DNA of 64,000 nucleotides from Micrococcales bacterium (GCA_021287075.1 JAJTBD010000002.1:186001-250000); one strand, 5' to 3'. Positions 53,447 through 63,310 are shown, numbered from the stretch's first letter. Translations and numbers: made by a program. The notes: generated from the sequence alone by a model not told the origin.

Positions 53447-55110
53447 CAGGTTCGCGCCGCTGGGCCGCCCTCGGCGTCCTGGCCGCAGGCCTGAGCCTGA
53501 TCGTCCTCGACGGCACCATCGTCGGGATCGCGCTGCCCCAGATCATCACCGACCTCGGGCTCGACCTCACCGACGCCCAGTGGGTCAACAGCCTCTACTC
53601 CGTCGTCTTCGCCGCGCTGCTGCTCTCCGCGGGCCGCCTCGGCGACCGGCGTGGGCGCCGCACCGTCTTCGTCAGCGGCGTCGGCATCTTCGTGCTCGGC
53701 AGCCTGCTCGCCGCGCGGGCCGATGCCGCCAGCTCTCTCATCGCCGCCCGTGCCGTCCAGGGCGTGGGCGGGGCCATGGTCCTGCCTGCCAGTCTCTCGA
53801 CCGTCAACGCGGCCTTCCGCGGGCGCGACCGGGCCGTGGCCTTCGGGGTCTGGGGTGCGGTGATGGCCGGCATGGCCGCCGTGGGCCCGCTCCTCGGCGG
53901 CTGGCTGACCACGTCCTTCGGCTGGCGCTGGATCTTCCTGGTCAACCTGCCGCTCGGCATCGCCGTGATCATCGCCGCACTGCTCCTTGTGCCGGACACG
54001 CGGGGCGAGGTGAGCGGGCCGGGCGCCGACGTCGACGGTCTGCTGACCTCCTCGCTCGGCTTCGGCCTGCTCGTCTTCGGCCTGATCGAGGGCCCGTCGC
54101 TGGGCTGGTGGCACCCCAAGGACCAGCTGTCGATCTTCGGCTGGACCTGGCCGGCAGACGCGCCCATCTCGGCCGCGGCGGGGGCCCTGGCCCTCGGCAT
54201 CGTGGGCATCGCGCTGTTCATCCTCTGGGAGCGCCACCGTGGCCACAACGGCCGCTCGGCCATCCTCGACCTGCGCCTGTTCCGGATCCGCTCCTTCTCC
54301 CTCGGCAATGTCACCGCGCTCGCCGTCGCCGCCGGTGAGTTCGCCCTCGTCTTCGTGCTGCCGCTCTATCTGGTCAACGCCCGCGGCCTGTCGATCATGC
54401 AGGCCGGGTGGGTGCTTGCCGCCATGGCGATCGGCGCCTTCATCTCCGGGGCCTCCGCCCGCCACCTGGCCGCCCGCCTCGGCGCTCCCGGTGTCGTCGT
54501 CCTGGGCCTGGTCCTCGAGGTCGCCGGCGTCGCCGGCACCGCGGCGCTGACCTCGGCTATGGGGGCGATCTGGGCGATCGCGGCCGTGATGGTCGTCTAT
54601 GGCGTCGGCCTCGGTCTCGCCTCGGCGCAGCTGACCTCGACCGTGCTCGGGCAGGTGCCTCCGGGCCAGTCCGGATCGGCCTCCGCCACGCAGTCGACGG
54701 TCCGCCAGGTCGGCGCCGCGCTGGGCACCGCGCTGGCCGGCACCGCCCTCGCCGCACGCCTGGCCACCGCCCTGCCCGACGAGCTCGCGACGGTGCGCGG
54801 GCTGCCTGGGGCGCTCGCCGGGCGACTGGCCGACGCTGCGGCCTCGTCCGCCGGCGGCTCCATCGTCGGGCTGCGCTCCCAGGGCGGCCATGGTCAACAG
54901 GGCCAGCTGGCGCCGCAGGTCGTCGATGCTCTCTCGCGCGGGTTCGCCTCGGCCACCGGCGCCGCGGCCTGGCTTGCCTGCGGCTTCCTTGCCGTCGGGC
55001 TGCTCTGCGCGATCGCGCTCGCCCGAGGGTATGCCGCTGCGCCGGCGACCGGCCCCGAGGAGGGTCCGAGGGTGGTCAGTTCCACCCCGCCAGGCGGCCG
55101 TGCTCGCTGA
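53443..55110 (+). CDS. DHA2-family (EmrB/QacA-type) multidrug efflux MFS
   Basis: 555-aa, 14-helix drug:H+ antiporter. Helix-1 motif D1 LDGTIVGIALPQI, motif A GRLGDRRGRRTVF, motif C GAVMAGMAAVGPLLGGWL are all visible. The expected substrates are toxic organic compounds or antibiotics. Overlaps the convergent antiporter gene by 35 nt. Confidence 0.92.
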   Translation: MTGSRRWAALGVLAAGLSLIVLDGTIVGIALPQIITDLGLDLTDAQWVNSLYSVVFAALLLSAGRLGDRRGRRTVFVSGVGIFVLGSLLAARADAASSLIAARAVQGVGGAMVLPASLSTVNAAFRGRDRAVAFGVWGAVMAGMAAVGPLLGGWLTTSFGWRWIFLVNLPLGIAVIIAALLLVPDTRGEVSGPGADVDGLLTSSLGFGLLVFGLIEGPSLGWWHPKDQLSIFGWTWPADAPISAAAGALALGIVGIALFILWERHRGHNGRSAILDLRLFRIRSFSLGNVTALAVAAGEFALVFVLPLYLVNARGLSIMQAGWVLAAMAIGAFISGASARHLAARLGAPGVVVLGLVLEVAGVAGTAALTSAMGAIWAIAAVMVVYGVGLGLASAQLTSTVLGQVPPGQSGSASATQSTVRQVGAALGTALAGTALAARLATALPDELATVRGLPGALAGRLADAAASSAGGSIVGLRSQGGHGQQGQLAPQVVDALSRGFASATGAAAWLACGFLAVGLLCAIALARGYAAAPATGPEEGPRVVSSTPPGGRAR

Positions 55111-56590
55111 CGGCCCTGATCCGCTGGCTGACCTGCTCCAGCTGCGACTCGGGGCAGACGATCAGGAGCTGGTCGCCGTGGCGCACGGTGGTGGAGGACT
55201 CGGGCACGAAGCGCTCGGTGCCGCGCACGATGAGCGTCAGGTTGGCCGAGGTGGGCAGGCGCAGCTCGAGGACCTCGACGCCGTGCAGCAGCGACCGAGG
55301 TCCGACGGTGACGGCCAGGATGTCGGCACCGAGCTCGGTCAGGGGAGTCGACTCCACGTCGAGCTCCACCGAGTGGGCCTCCTCGGTCAGCCCGAGCCGG
55401 CGGGCGAACCACGGCAGCGTCGGCGCCTGAACGAGCGTGAAGACCACCACCAGGATGAAGACCAGGTCGAAGATCCACTCGCCCGTCCGTGAGCCCAGGG
55501 TGATCGGCACCGTCGCCAGCACGACGGGGACCGCACCACGCAGCCCCGCCCAGGACATGAACGCCTGCGTGCGGAAGGGGATCCGGAACGGGGCGAGGGA
55601 GAGGTGGACCGCCAGCGGACGTGCCACCAGCAGCAGGACCAGGCCGATCACGATCGCGGGCACCACCTGGTCGCCCATCCCGGATGGTGTCGCCAGCAGC
55701 CCGAGGAGGACGAACAGCCCGATCTGGGCCAGCCAGCCCAGTCCCTGGGAGAAGCCGTGGACGGCCGACTGGTGGGGCAGTCGCAGGTTGCCCAGCACCA
55801 GTGCGCTGACATAGCAGGCCATGAAGCCGGACGTGTGCGCGGTGGCGGCCGCGGCATACGCCAGGACGGTCACCGCCATGACGCCGATGGAGAACAGGCC
55901 GGAGGAGCCGCCGGCAAAGCGCTTCATCAGCTGGCCACCCAGATAGCCGACGCCGATGCCCATGGCGGCGCCGCCGATGAGCTCCAGGGCGGCGACCAGG
56001 CCCAGCTCCCACCAGGAGCCGCCGCCGGCCCCGGTGGTGCGCTCGGCCAGCGCGGTCACCAGCAGCACGACCGGGGCGTCGTTGAAGCCGGACTCCGCCT
56101 CGAGCATGCCGGTCACCCGGGAGGGCAGCGGGACTCGGCGCAGCACCGAGAAGACCGCGGCGGCGTCGGTGGAGGCCAAGATCGCCCCGACCAGCAGGGC
56201 CTCGTCCCAGCCGATGTGCAGCAGCAGCCGGCAGGCTACCGCCACCACGGCGACCGAGATGACGACACCGAGGGTGGAGAGCACCACCGCCGGTGCCACC
56301 GAGGGCCGGATGGACCCCCATGAGGTCGACAGCCCGCCCTCGGCGAGGATGAGGATGAGGGCGGAGTAGCCCAGCACCTGGGTCAGCGACGCGCTGTCGA
56401 AGGCGATGCCCAGGCCGTTCTCGCCCAGGGCCACGCCGATCGCCAGGTAGAGCAGCAGCGAGGGGAAGCCCGATCGGGCTGAGATGCGCACGGCCACGAT
56501 CGCGGCCACCAGGACCAGGGCGCCCAGGAGCAGCACGCGGGTGAGGTCGTCGAGCCCGAAGCCCACGGCCGCGCCACCACTGCCCAGCAT
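55076..56590 (-). CDS. Potassium/proton antiporter (CPA1, NhaP2/CvrA-like)
   Basis: 504 aa: about 12 transmembrane helices with the CPA1 motif AILASTDAAAVFSVLR and GFNDAPVVLL, then a C-terminal TrkA-C domain (about 410-495, ILAVTVGPRSLLHGVEVLELRLP). NhaP2-type proteins exchange K+ for protons. Works opposite to the Trk/Ktr uptake system at 27-30 kb. Contains one repeat copy (55852-55859). Confidence 0.88.
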   Translation of the reverse strand: MLGSGGAAVGFGLDDLTRVLLLGALVLVAAIVAVRISARSGFPSLLLYLAIGVALGENGLGIAFDSASLTQVLGYSALILILAEGGLSTSWGSIRPSVAPAVVLSTLGVVISVAVVAVACRLLLHIGWDEALLVGAILASTDAAAVFSVLRRVPLPSRVTGMLEAESGFNDAPVVLLVTALAERTTGAGGGSWWELGLVAALELIGGAAMGIGVGYLGGQLMKRFAGGSSGLFSIGVMAVTVLAYAAAATAHTSGFMACYVSALVLGNLRLPHQSAVHGFSQGLGWLAQIGLFVLLGLLATPSGMGDQVVPAIVIGLVLLLVARPLAVHLSLAPFRIPFRTQAFMSWAGLRGAVPVVLATVPITLGSRTGEWIFDLVFILVVVFTLVQAPTLPWFARRLGLTEEAHSVELDVESTPLTELGADILAVTVGPRSLLHGVEVLELRLPTSANLTLIVRGTERFVPESSTTVRHGDQLLIVCPESQLEQVSQRIRAVSEHGRLAGWN

Positions 56591-56636
56591 TCGCGTCCTC
56601 CGCTTCCCCGTCGGATCTGTGCCCTAGTCTCGCAGG

Positions 56637-59252
56637 GTGCCCAGCCTGCCAGCGCTCCGCCGCACCGCCTTCGGCGCGCTCGCCCTCGTCGTCGCCGTCG
56701 CCGTCGTGCTCGGGGTCCTCGTGGGCTCGATGATCCAGCGCCCGCGCCCCGACTACAGCGGCGAGCGCAGCCTGCCCGGTCTCGGGGGGGAAGTGAGCGT
56801 GGTGCGCGATGAGCGAGGTGTGCCGCACATCTATGCCGACACCTCGGCAGACCTGTTCAAGGCCCAGGGCTATGCCAATGCCCAGGACCGCTTCTTCGAG
56901 ATGGACCTGCGCCGTCACATCACCGCCGGCCGGCTCGCCGAGCTCGTCGGCAGTGCCGGGGTCGAGACCGACAAGGTGATCCGCACGATGGGCTGGCGCC
57001 GGGTCGCCGAGAAAGAGCTGCCGACCCTGCGCCCCGCCACCCGCCAGTACCTCCAGGCCTACGCTGACGGTGTCAACGCCTACCTCAGTGAGCGACGCAC
57101 CCCCGCCAAGCTGGGCGTCGAATATGTCGTGCTGGGCCAGAAATACAAGGACTACCGCGTCGAGCGGTGGACCCCGGCCGACTCCCTCGCCTGGCTGAAG
57201 GCGATGGCCTGGGACCTGCGCAGCGACTACGGCGACGAGCTGGCCCGGGCCCGCCTGACGGGGCGGATGTCGAGCGCCCAGATCCGCGCGATCTACCCCG
57301 ACTACCCCTTCACCGCCAACGCCCCGATCCTCAGCGCCCAGGACTGGTCGCCCGGCTCGTCGGCGGCGGTGCCGCAGGCCCTGACCCGCACCCCGGCGAG
57401 GTCCGGCTCCCCAGCCGGCAGCGCGGCATACGACTCGGTCACCTCGCGCGGCGCCGATGGGGCGTATGCCGCGGTGCAGCGCGCGCTCGATGCCGTGCCC
57501 GAGCTGGTGGGCCGGGGCGACGGCATCGGGTCCAACTCGTGGGTCGTCGCCGGCTCGCGCACCACGACCGGCACACCCCTCCTGGCCAATGACCCCCACC
57601 TCGGCGTCGGCATCCCCAGCATCTGGTCGCAGGTCGGGCTGCACTGCCGCACCGTCTCCTCCGCGTGCCCCTTCGATGTCGCCGGCTTCTCCTTCGCGGG
57701 GCTGCCCGGCGTCGTGATCGGCCACAACGCCAAGGTCGCCTGGGCCTTCACCAACCTCGCCCCCGACGTCTCCGACTTCTATCTGGAGAAGGTCGAGGGC
57801 GAGACCTATGAGCGCGCCGGCGCCAAGGTGCCGCTGGAGACCCGCCGCGAGACGATCAAGGTCGCCGGCGGCACCGAGCAGACCTTCACCGTCCGCTCGA
57901 CCGGCCACGGGCCGCTGGTGTCCGAGGCCGTCGACACGGTGGCCGACGCCGGGCTCCAGGGGGCCAGCGCCGACAAGGACCCGGCGACCGAGGAGTTCGC
58001 TGTCTCCCTGGCCTGGACCGGGCTCCAGGTCGACAACACCGCCGACGCGATCTTCGGCCTCAACGCGGCCACCGACTTCGCCTCCTTCCGAGAGGCGGCC
58101 CGCGACTTCGCGGTGCCCAGCCAGAACCTGCTCTATGCCGACACCTCCGGGCACATCGGCTATCAGGCGCCCGGTCAGGTGCCGATCCGCAAGGCCGTCG
58201 ATGCCGACTCGCCCCCCGGTTTCTGGCCCGCGCCCGGATGGGACCCGGCCTATGACTGGACCGGCTTCGTGCCCTTCGAGGACCTCCCCAGCGTGCTCGA
58301 CCCCAAGGAGGGCCTGCTCGTCGCGGCCAACCAGGCCGTGACCGCAGAGACCTCACCCTTCCTGACGACCGAGTGGGACTACGGCTACCGCGCGCAGCGC
58401 ATCCGGGAGCTGCTGGAGGCCAAGGACAAGGTCAGCCCCGCCGACATGGCCGCCATGCAGACCGACACGCGCAACTCCTTCGCGCCGGTGCTGGTCAAGG
58501 CGCTGCTCGAGGTCAGCGTCGACGACGACTTCACCCGCCAGGGCCAGGACCTGCTGCGCGGCTGGGACTTCTCCACCCCCGCCGACGGCTCCGACGCGGG
58601 CACCTCGGCCGCCTACTACAACGCGGTGTGGAGCCAGCTGCTCGAGCTGGCCTTCAACGACGAGCTGCCCACCGAGCTGCGGGCCGACGGCGGCAGCCGC
58701 TGGATGCAGGCCGTGGCCGGTCTGCTCCAGCGGCCGCGCGACGCGTGGTGGGACAGCAAGGCCACGCCGGGCCTGATCGAGGGGCGTGACGAGATCCTGC
58801 GCCAGGCGATGACGAGCGCCCGCCTCAAGCTCACCCGCGAGATCAGCCAGGACCCGGGCCGGTGGCAGTGGGGCAAGCTGCACACCCTCACGCTGCGCCA
58901 CCAGGTGCTGGGCGGCGAGGACGTGCCGGCGCCGGTGCGCGCGCTGGTCAACCGCGGCCCCTACTCCATGCCGGGGGGCTCATCGATCGTCAACGCGCTC
59001 GGCTGGGACGCCAGTGTCGGTTTCGAGGTCGACTGGGCCCCCTCGATGCGGATGGTGGTCGACCTCGGCGACCTCGACCGCTCCACCTGGGTCAACCAGA
59101 CCGGCGTCTCGGGCCACCCGACCGACGACCACTACGACGACCAGATCAACGCCTGGGTCCACGGTGAGCAGTACCCCTGGCCCTTCACCCGCGAGGCCGT
59201 CGACAAGGCCGGCTCCGACACCCTCACCCTGCGGCCCGGCAAGTCCGACTGA
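56637..59252 (+). CDS. Penicillin acylase-family N-terminal-nucleophile hydrolase
   Basis: 871 aa: membrane-anchor or signal segment (about 10-33), alpha subunit region with PHIYADTSADLFKAQGYANAQDRFFEMD, a linker, and the autoprocessing site at GDGIGSNSWVVAG, where Ser would become the new N-terminal nucleophile (about residue 300). Beta-subunit motifs NDPHLG and GLPGVVIGHN follow. Substrates may be penicillins, acyl-homoserine lactones or other amides. GTG start. Confidence 0.9.
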   Translation: MPSLPALRRTAFGALALVVAVAVVLGVLVGSMIQRPRPDYSGERSLPGLGGEVSVVRDERGVPHIYADTSADLFKAQGYANAQDRFFEMDLRRHITAGRLAELVGSAGVETDKVIRTMGWRRVAEKELPTLRPATRQYLQAYADGVNAYLSERRTPAKLGVEYVVLGQKYKDYRVERWTPADSLAWLKAMAWDLRSDYGDELARARLTGRMSSAQIRAIYPDYPFTANAPILSAQDWSPGSSAAVPQALTRTPARSGSPAGSAAYDSVTSRGADGAYAAVQRALDAVPELVGRGDGIGSNSWVVAGSRTTTGTPLLANDPHLGVGIPSIWSQVGLHCRTVSSACPFDVAGFSFAGLPGVVIGHNAKVAWAFTNLAPDVSDFYLEKVEGETYERAGAKVPLETRRETIKVAGGTEQTFTVRSTGHGPLVSEAVDTVADAGLQGASADKDPATEEFAVSLAWTGLQVDNTADAIFGLNAATDFASFREAARDFAVPSQNLLYADTSGHIGYQAPGQVPIRKAVDADSPPGFWPAPGWDPAYDWTGFVPFEDLPSVLDPKEGLLVAANQAVTAETSPFLTTEWDYGYRAQRIRELLEAKDKVSPADMAAMQTDTRNSFAPVLVKALLEVSVDDDFTRQGQDLLRGWDFSTPADGSDAGTSAAYYNAVWSQLLELAFNDELPTELRADGGSRWMQAVAGLLQRPRDAWWDSKATPGLIEGRDEILRQAMTSARLKLTREISQDPGRWQWGKLHTLTLRHQVLGGEDVPAPVRALVNRGPYSMPGGSSIVNALGWDASVGFEVDWAPSMRMVVDLGDLDRSTWVNQTGVSGHPTDDHYDDQINAWVHGEQYPWPFTREAVDKAGSDTLTLRPGKSD

Positions 59253-59267
59253 CCGAGGGCGGGCGGC

Positions 59268-59861
59268 TCACAGCTCGCGGCCCTCGGCAGAGATGATGCC
59301 GTCGACGCGCTGGTCGTGCGCGTCGACGGGCAGGTCCTGCTCGGCGATCTCGCCGGGGTGGAGCAGCACGATGACCGGGACGCCTGGCGACCGGCGTGGC
59401 AGGGCGCGGTCATAGCAGCCGCCGCCCTGCCCGAGCCGGCGCCGGCCCCGGTCGACCGACAGGCCCGGCGCGAAGACGACACCTGCCCGCGCGATCGCGT
59501 TGTGCCCCAACGCCTCCCGCTGCTCCAGCGGCCGGTCGTCGAGCTCGCACCAGTCGAGGTCGAGGTCGGGCAGCGTGATCGGCACCAGGACGCGTACGCC
59601 GCGGCGCGCCATCTCCGCGGCGATCCCCGCCGTGGGCGGCTCGTGGGGGAGGGCCTCATAGAGGGTGACCCAGTCACCGGCCACCAGCCCCGCCTCGTCG
59701 ACCACCTCACCGGCGACCGCCGCCAGGGCTGCGTCGTCGGCGGCACGGTCGCGAGCGGCGGCGATCTCCCGGCGCCTGGCCCGCAGCAGCGTCCGCAGGG
59801 ACTTCTTGGCTGCGGCCGGTGACGCGGGCCCGGGAGCCGGCTGCGCGGCATACCTGCTCAT
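59268..59861 (-). CDS. 5-formyltetrahydrofolate cyclo-ligase
   Basis: 197 aa: N-terminal helical arm with LRTLLRARRREI (substrate-binding Arg-rich), central LPDLDLDW, FAPGLSVDRGRRRLGQGGGCYDRAL (ATP-binding/catalytic GxGGGxYDR) near 140-165. It recycles 5-formyl-THF to 5,10-methenyl-THF. A repeat copy encodes part of its N-terminus (59846-59853). An in-frame ATG at 59870 is possible. Confidence 0.92.
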   Translation of the reverse strand: MSRYAAQPAPGPASPAAAKKSLRTLLRARRREIAAARDRAADDAALAAVAGEVVDEAGLVAGDWVTLYEALPHEPPTAGIAAEMARRGVRVLVPITLPDLDLDWCELDDRPLEQREALGHNAIARAGVVFAPGLSVDRGRRRLGQGGGCYDRALPRRSPGVPVIVLLHPGEIAEQDLPVDAHDQRVDGIISAEGREL

Positions 59862-59933
59862 GTGACCCATTCTGAGCGCTCGTTCATCTGCCGCACAGCG
59901 ACCGGACAGTATTGCTGGGCTACGTTTGTCGGC

Positions 59934-60857
59934 ATGACTACCGCTTCCCCCGGGGGGACCCACATCAAGGCCGTCATCCCAGCCGCGGGCCTGGGCACCC
60001 GCTTCCTGCCGGCGACCAAGGCCATCCCCAAGGAGATGCTGCCCGTGGTCGACAAGCCCGCTCTTCAGTATGTCGTGGAGGAGGCGGTGCGGGCCGGTGC
60101 CGAGGACATCCTGGTGATCACCGGTCGCAACAAGGAGTCGCTGGAGAACCACTTCGACAACCACTGGGAGCTCGAGGCGGCGCTGGAGGCCAAGGGGGAC
60201 CTCAGCCGGCTGGAGCGGGTCCGCAAGTCCTCCGACCTCGGCAAGGTCCACTTCGTCCGGCAGGGGCAGCCGCGCGGCCTGGGCCACGCCGTGCTCGTGG
60301 CCAAGGAGCATGTGGGCGACAGCCCCTTCGCGGTGCTGCTCGGCGACGACCTGATCGACGGGCGTGACCACCTGCTGGAGCAGATGATCGCCGTCCAACA
60401 GGAGAAGGGCGGCTCGGTCATCGCGCTCATGGAGGTGCCGCGTGAGGCGATCCACCTCTATGGCTGCGCCGCGGTGGAGCCGGGCTCGGAGGGCCAGGAC
60501 GTGGTCAAGGTGAGCGGTCTGGTCGAGAAGCCCGCGACCGAGGACGCCCCCTCCAATCTCGCCGTCATCGGCCGCTATGTCCTCGACCCCTCGATCTTCG
60601 AGGTGCTGGAGCACACCCCGCCCGGCCGGGGCAACGAGATCCAGCTGACCGACGCCCTGCTCGAGCTGGCCACCAGTGGCGCGCCCGGCGGCGGCGTGCA
60701 CGGCGTGGTCTTCCGCGGCCGGCGCTATGACACCGGCGACCGGCTCGACTATCTCAAGGCGATCGTCCGGCTCGGCTCCGAGCACCCCGAGCTCGGCGAG
60801 CCCTTCCGGGAGTTCCTCGCCGACTATGTCGGGTCCGGGGAGACAATGGCTCGATGA
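59934..60857 (+). CDS. galU: UTP-glucose-1-phosphate uridylyltransferase
   Basis: 307 aa making UDP-glucose. N-terminal nucleotidyltransferase motif PAAGLGTRFLPATKAIPKEM, LGDDLIDG and GLVEKP, RGRRYDTGD are characteristic. First gene of a run galU-moeA (ATGA overlap). ATG at 59934 is preferred over 59862, which gives an unrelated leader peptide. Confidence 0.95.
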   Translation: MTTASPGGTHIKAVIPAAGLGTRFLPATKAIPKEMLPVVDKPALQYVVEEAVRAGAEDILVITGRNKESLENHFDNHWELEAALEAKGDLSRLERVRKSSDLGKVHFVRQGQPRGLGHAVLVAKEHVGDSPFAVLLGDDLIDGRDHLLEQMIAVQQEKGGSVIALMEVPREAIHLYGCAAVEPGSEGQDVVKVSGLVEKPATEDAPSNLAVIGRYVLDPSIFEVLEHTPPGRGNEIQLTDALLELATSGAPGGGVHGVVFRGRRYDTGDRLDYLKAIVRLGSEHPELGEPFREFLADYVGSGETMAR

Positions 60858-62119
60858 TCCCCGTCGAAAGCCACCTCGCCCGGGTCCTGGACGGCGTCGC
60901 GCCGCTCGCCCCGGTGCGCCTGCCCCTCGCCGAGGCCCTGGGCTGCATCCTCGCCGAGGATGTCGTCGCCTCGCTCGACCTGCCCGCCTTCACCAACTCG
61001 GCGATGGACGGGTATGCCGTGCGCGCCGCCGACTGCGCCGGCGCCTCCGCGGCGGCACCGGTCTCGCTGCCGGTGGCCGGCACGGTGCGCGCGGGTGACC
61101 CCAGCGGGGCCATGCGCCTCGAGCCGGGCAGCGCCGTGCGCATCATGACCGGCGCCCCGGTGCCCGAGGGCGCCGACGCGATCGTGCCCATCGAGGACAC
61201 CGATGGCGGCGAGACGCAGGTCGCGGTGAGCGAGGCCCCCTCCGCCGGGGCCTTCGTCCGGGAGCGGGGCGAGGACTTCGCGGCCGGTGACGTCGTGCTG
61301 CGCGCCGACGAGGAGGGTCGCGGGCCGCTGGTGATGGGGCCGGGCCGTCTCGCGCTGGCGGCTGCCGCCGGTGCCGCCGAGGTGGGCGTCATCCCGCGGC
61401 CGCGGGTGGTCGTGGTCTCCACCGGCGACGAGCTCGTGCCTGCCGGCGAGGTGCCCGGGCCCGGTCAGATCGTCGACTCCAACTCGCTCATGCTCGCCGC
61501 CCTCGCCACCAGCGCCGGTGCCCTGTCCGCAGAGACGGTCCGCATGGGTGACGACGTCGAGGCGCTGACGACGGCCCTGCACGACGCGGCCGGCCGCGCC
61601 GACGTCGTGATCACCTCCGGCGGGGTGTCGATGGGGGCCTTCGACCCGGTCAAGGAGGCGCTGACCGCCAGCGGCGAGGCCCGGTTCGACAAGGTCGCGA
61701 TGAAGCCCGGCATGCCCCAGGGCTTCGGTCAGCTGTCCCGTCCCGACGGCGGCAGCACGCCCGTCTTCACCCTGCCGGGCAACCCGGTGAGCGCGCTGGT
61801 CTCCTTCCACGTCTTCGTCCTGCCGGCGCTCGCGCGGATGTCGGGCATGGACGGCGGCGAGACCGCGCCGTGGCCGCCCAAGGGCTTCACCACCCATGCC
61901 GGCGAGGACTGGGACTCGGTGCGCGACAAGGTCGAGTTCACCCGGGTCTATGTCGACGGGCGCTGGGCGCGCCGCTCCGGTGGGCAGGGCTCGCACCAGC
62001 TGGGCGCGATGGCCTCCGGCATGGCGATCGCGATCGTGCCCGCCACCGCCACCCGCGTCCGCGAGGGCGACACCCTCCACTGCATCCCCCTCCTCGGAGC
62101 CGGCACCCCCCGCGAGTGA
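60854..62119 (+). CDS. moeA: Molybdopterin molybdotransferase
   Basis: 421 aa, inserts molybdate into adenylylated molybdopterin. MoeA signatures: NSAMDGYAVR (about 52-61), TGAPVPEGADAIVPIE, VSTGDELV, SGGVSMGAFD, LPGNPVSALVSF. ATGA overlap with galU. Contains a repeat copy encoding GYAVR (61012-61019). Confidence 0.95.
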   Translation: MIPVESHLARVLDGVAPLAPVRLPLAEALGCILAEDVVASLDLPAFTNSAMDGYAVRAADCAGASAAAPVSLPVAGTVRAGDPSGAMRLEPGSAVRIMTGAPVPEGADAIVPIEDTDGGETQVAVSEAPSAGAFVRERGEDFAAGDVVLRADEEGRGPLVMGPGRLALAAAAGAAEVGVIPRPRVVVVSTGDELVPAGEVPGPGQIVDSNSLMLAALATSAGALSAETVRMGDDVEALTTALHDAAGRADVVITSGGVSMGAFDPVKEALTASGEARFDKVAMKPGMPQGFGQLSRPDGGSTPVFTLPGNPVSALVSFHVFVLPALARMSGMDGGETAPWPPKGFTTHAGEDWDSVRDKVEFTRVYVDGRWARRSGGQGSHQLGAMASGMAIAIVPATATRVREGDTLHCIPLLGAGTPRE

Positions 62120-62182
62120 GTCGACTGGGCGAGACACGCCGTCTCGGCGCACGTGCACGCGGCATGTCGCGCCCAGTCGACT
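62119..62182 (+). terminator. Hairpin after moeA
   Basis: 18-nt arms (62119-62136 and 62165-62182) pair with one mismatch and start and end in AGTCGACT. The loop contains a smaller hairpin CGCCG-TCT-CGGCG. It begins at the last base of the moeA stop codon. Confidence 0.6.
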
Positions 62183-62311
62183 GGGTTGGTCAGCGGCCTA
62201 TCGAGCGAGGCCGGGTGCGGGGTCAGGGGGCGAGCGGGGCTGGCAGGGCGAGGGGGGCTTGAGCACACGGCATACCCCTGAGGTGTGGGGGTGCGTGGCA
62301 GGCTGTCCCGC

Positions 62312-62788
62312 ATGAGTGCACACCTCACCCACGTCCGGGAGGACGGGACCGCGCACATGGTCGACGTCTCGGCGAAGGCCGTGAGCGCCCGCGAGGCGAG
62401 TGCGGCCGGGCGGGTGCTGCTGTCGGCCGAGGCGGTCGGGGCGCTGCGCGGCGGGACCGTGCCCAAGGGCGACGCGCTCGCGGTGGCCCGCATTGCCGGC
62501 ATCCAGGCGGTCAAGCGCACGCCCGAGCTGATCCCGCTCGCCCACCCGATCGCCGTCCACGCGGTCGAGGTCGACCTGTCCGTGGCCGACGACGGGGTGG
62601 ACATCCGCGCCACCGTGCGCACCGCTGACCGGACCGGCATCGAGATGGAGGCGCTGACGGCCGTCACCGTCGCCGCGCTCACCGTCATCGACATGGTCAA
62701 GGCCGTCGACAAGCACGGGCGCATCACCGATGTGCGCGTGACCGCCAAGTCCGGCGGCCGCTCCGGCGACTGGCGGGAGGGCGCGTGA
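62312..62788 (+). CDS. moaC: Cyclic pyranopterin monophosphate synthase
   Basis: 158 aa, second step of molybdenum cofactor synthesis, cPMP formation. KGDALAVARIAGIQAVKRTPELIPLAHP and the C-terminal GIEMEALTAVTVAALTVIDMVKAVDK blocks are diagnostic, split by the His-Ala/Glu catalytic residues. GTGA overlap with moaB downstream. MoaA is not in the window. Confidence 0.95.
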   Translation: MSAHLTHVREDGTAHMVDVSAKAVSAREASAAGRVLLSAEAVGALRGGTVPKGDALAVARIAGIQAVKRTPELIPLAHPIAVHAVEVDLSVADDGVDIRATVRTADRTGIEMEALTAVTVAALTVIDMVKAVDKHGRITDVRVTAKSGGRSGDWREGA

Positions 62789-63279
62789 GCGCCGACCTGA
62801 CCGGGCTGCGGGCGGTCGTCGTGACGTGCTCCACCCGGGCGTCCGAGGGGGTCTATCCCGATCGGGGCGGCGCGACCATCGTCGAGGCCCTGCGCGGCTG
62901 GGGCGCCGAGTGCGCGGACGCGACCGTCGTCCCCGATGGCCCCGCGGTCGCCGAGGCGCTCGCCGCAGCCCTGACGAGCGAGCCCGATCTGCTGCTGACC
63001 ACCGGGGGCACGGGCCTGACCCCGACCGACGGGACCCCCGAGGCGACGCGGCCCCTGCTCGACCGCGAGGTGCTCGGCATCGCCGAGGCCATCCGCGCGG
63101 CCGGTGTGGCCAAGGGGGTGCCGACCGCGATGCTCTCGCGCGGGCTCGCCGGGGTCGCCGGCCGCACCCTGGTGGTCAACCTGCCCGGCTCCACGGGGGG
63201 AGTGCGCGACGCCCTCGAGGTGCTCGAGCCGGTGCTGGCGCACGCCGTCTCCCAGATCAGCGGCGGCGACCACCGGTGA
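62785..63279 (+). CDS. moaB: Molybdopterin adenylyltransferase (MoaB/MogA)
   Basis: 164 aa; the TTGGTGLTPTDGTPEATRPLL motif (GGTG..D.TPEA) binds molybdopterin, and NLPGSTGGVRDAL is at the C-terminal end. It adenylylates molybdopterin before MoeA acts. The Arg usual after GLxP in MogA is Thr here, as in some MoaB proteins. Confidence 0.93.
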   Translation: MSADLTGLRAVVVTCSTRASEGVYPDRGGATIVEALRGWGAECADATVVPDGPAVAEALAAALTSEPDLLLTTGGTGLTPTDGTPEATRPLLDREVLGIAEAIRAAGVAKGVPTAMLSRGLAGVAGRTLVVNLPGSTGGVRDALEVLEPVLAHAVSQISGGDHR

Positions 63280-63310
63280 CGAGGGGCTGCCCGATGACCG
63301 GGGTGGCCCG

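Noticed and set aside
60854..63279. Moco riboswitch ahead of the molybdenum cofactor genes
   Set aside because: moeA starts inside the galU stop and the moaC leader shows no recognisable Moco RNA core.
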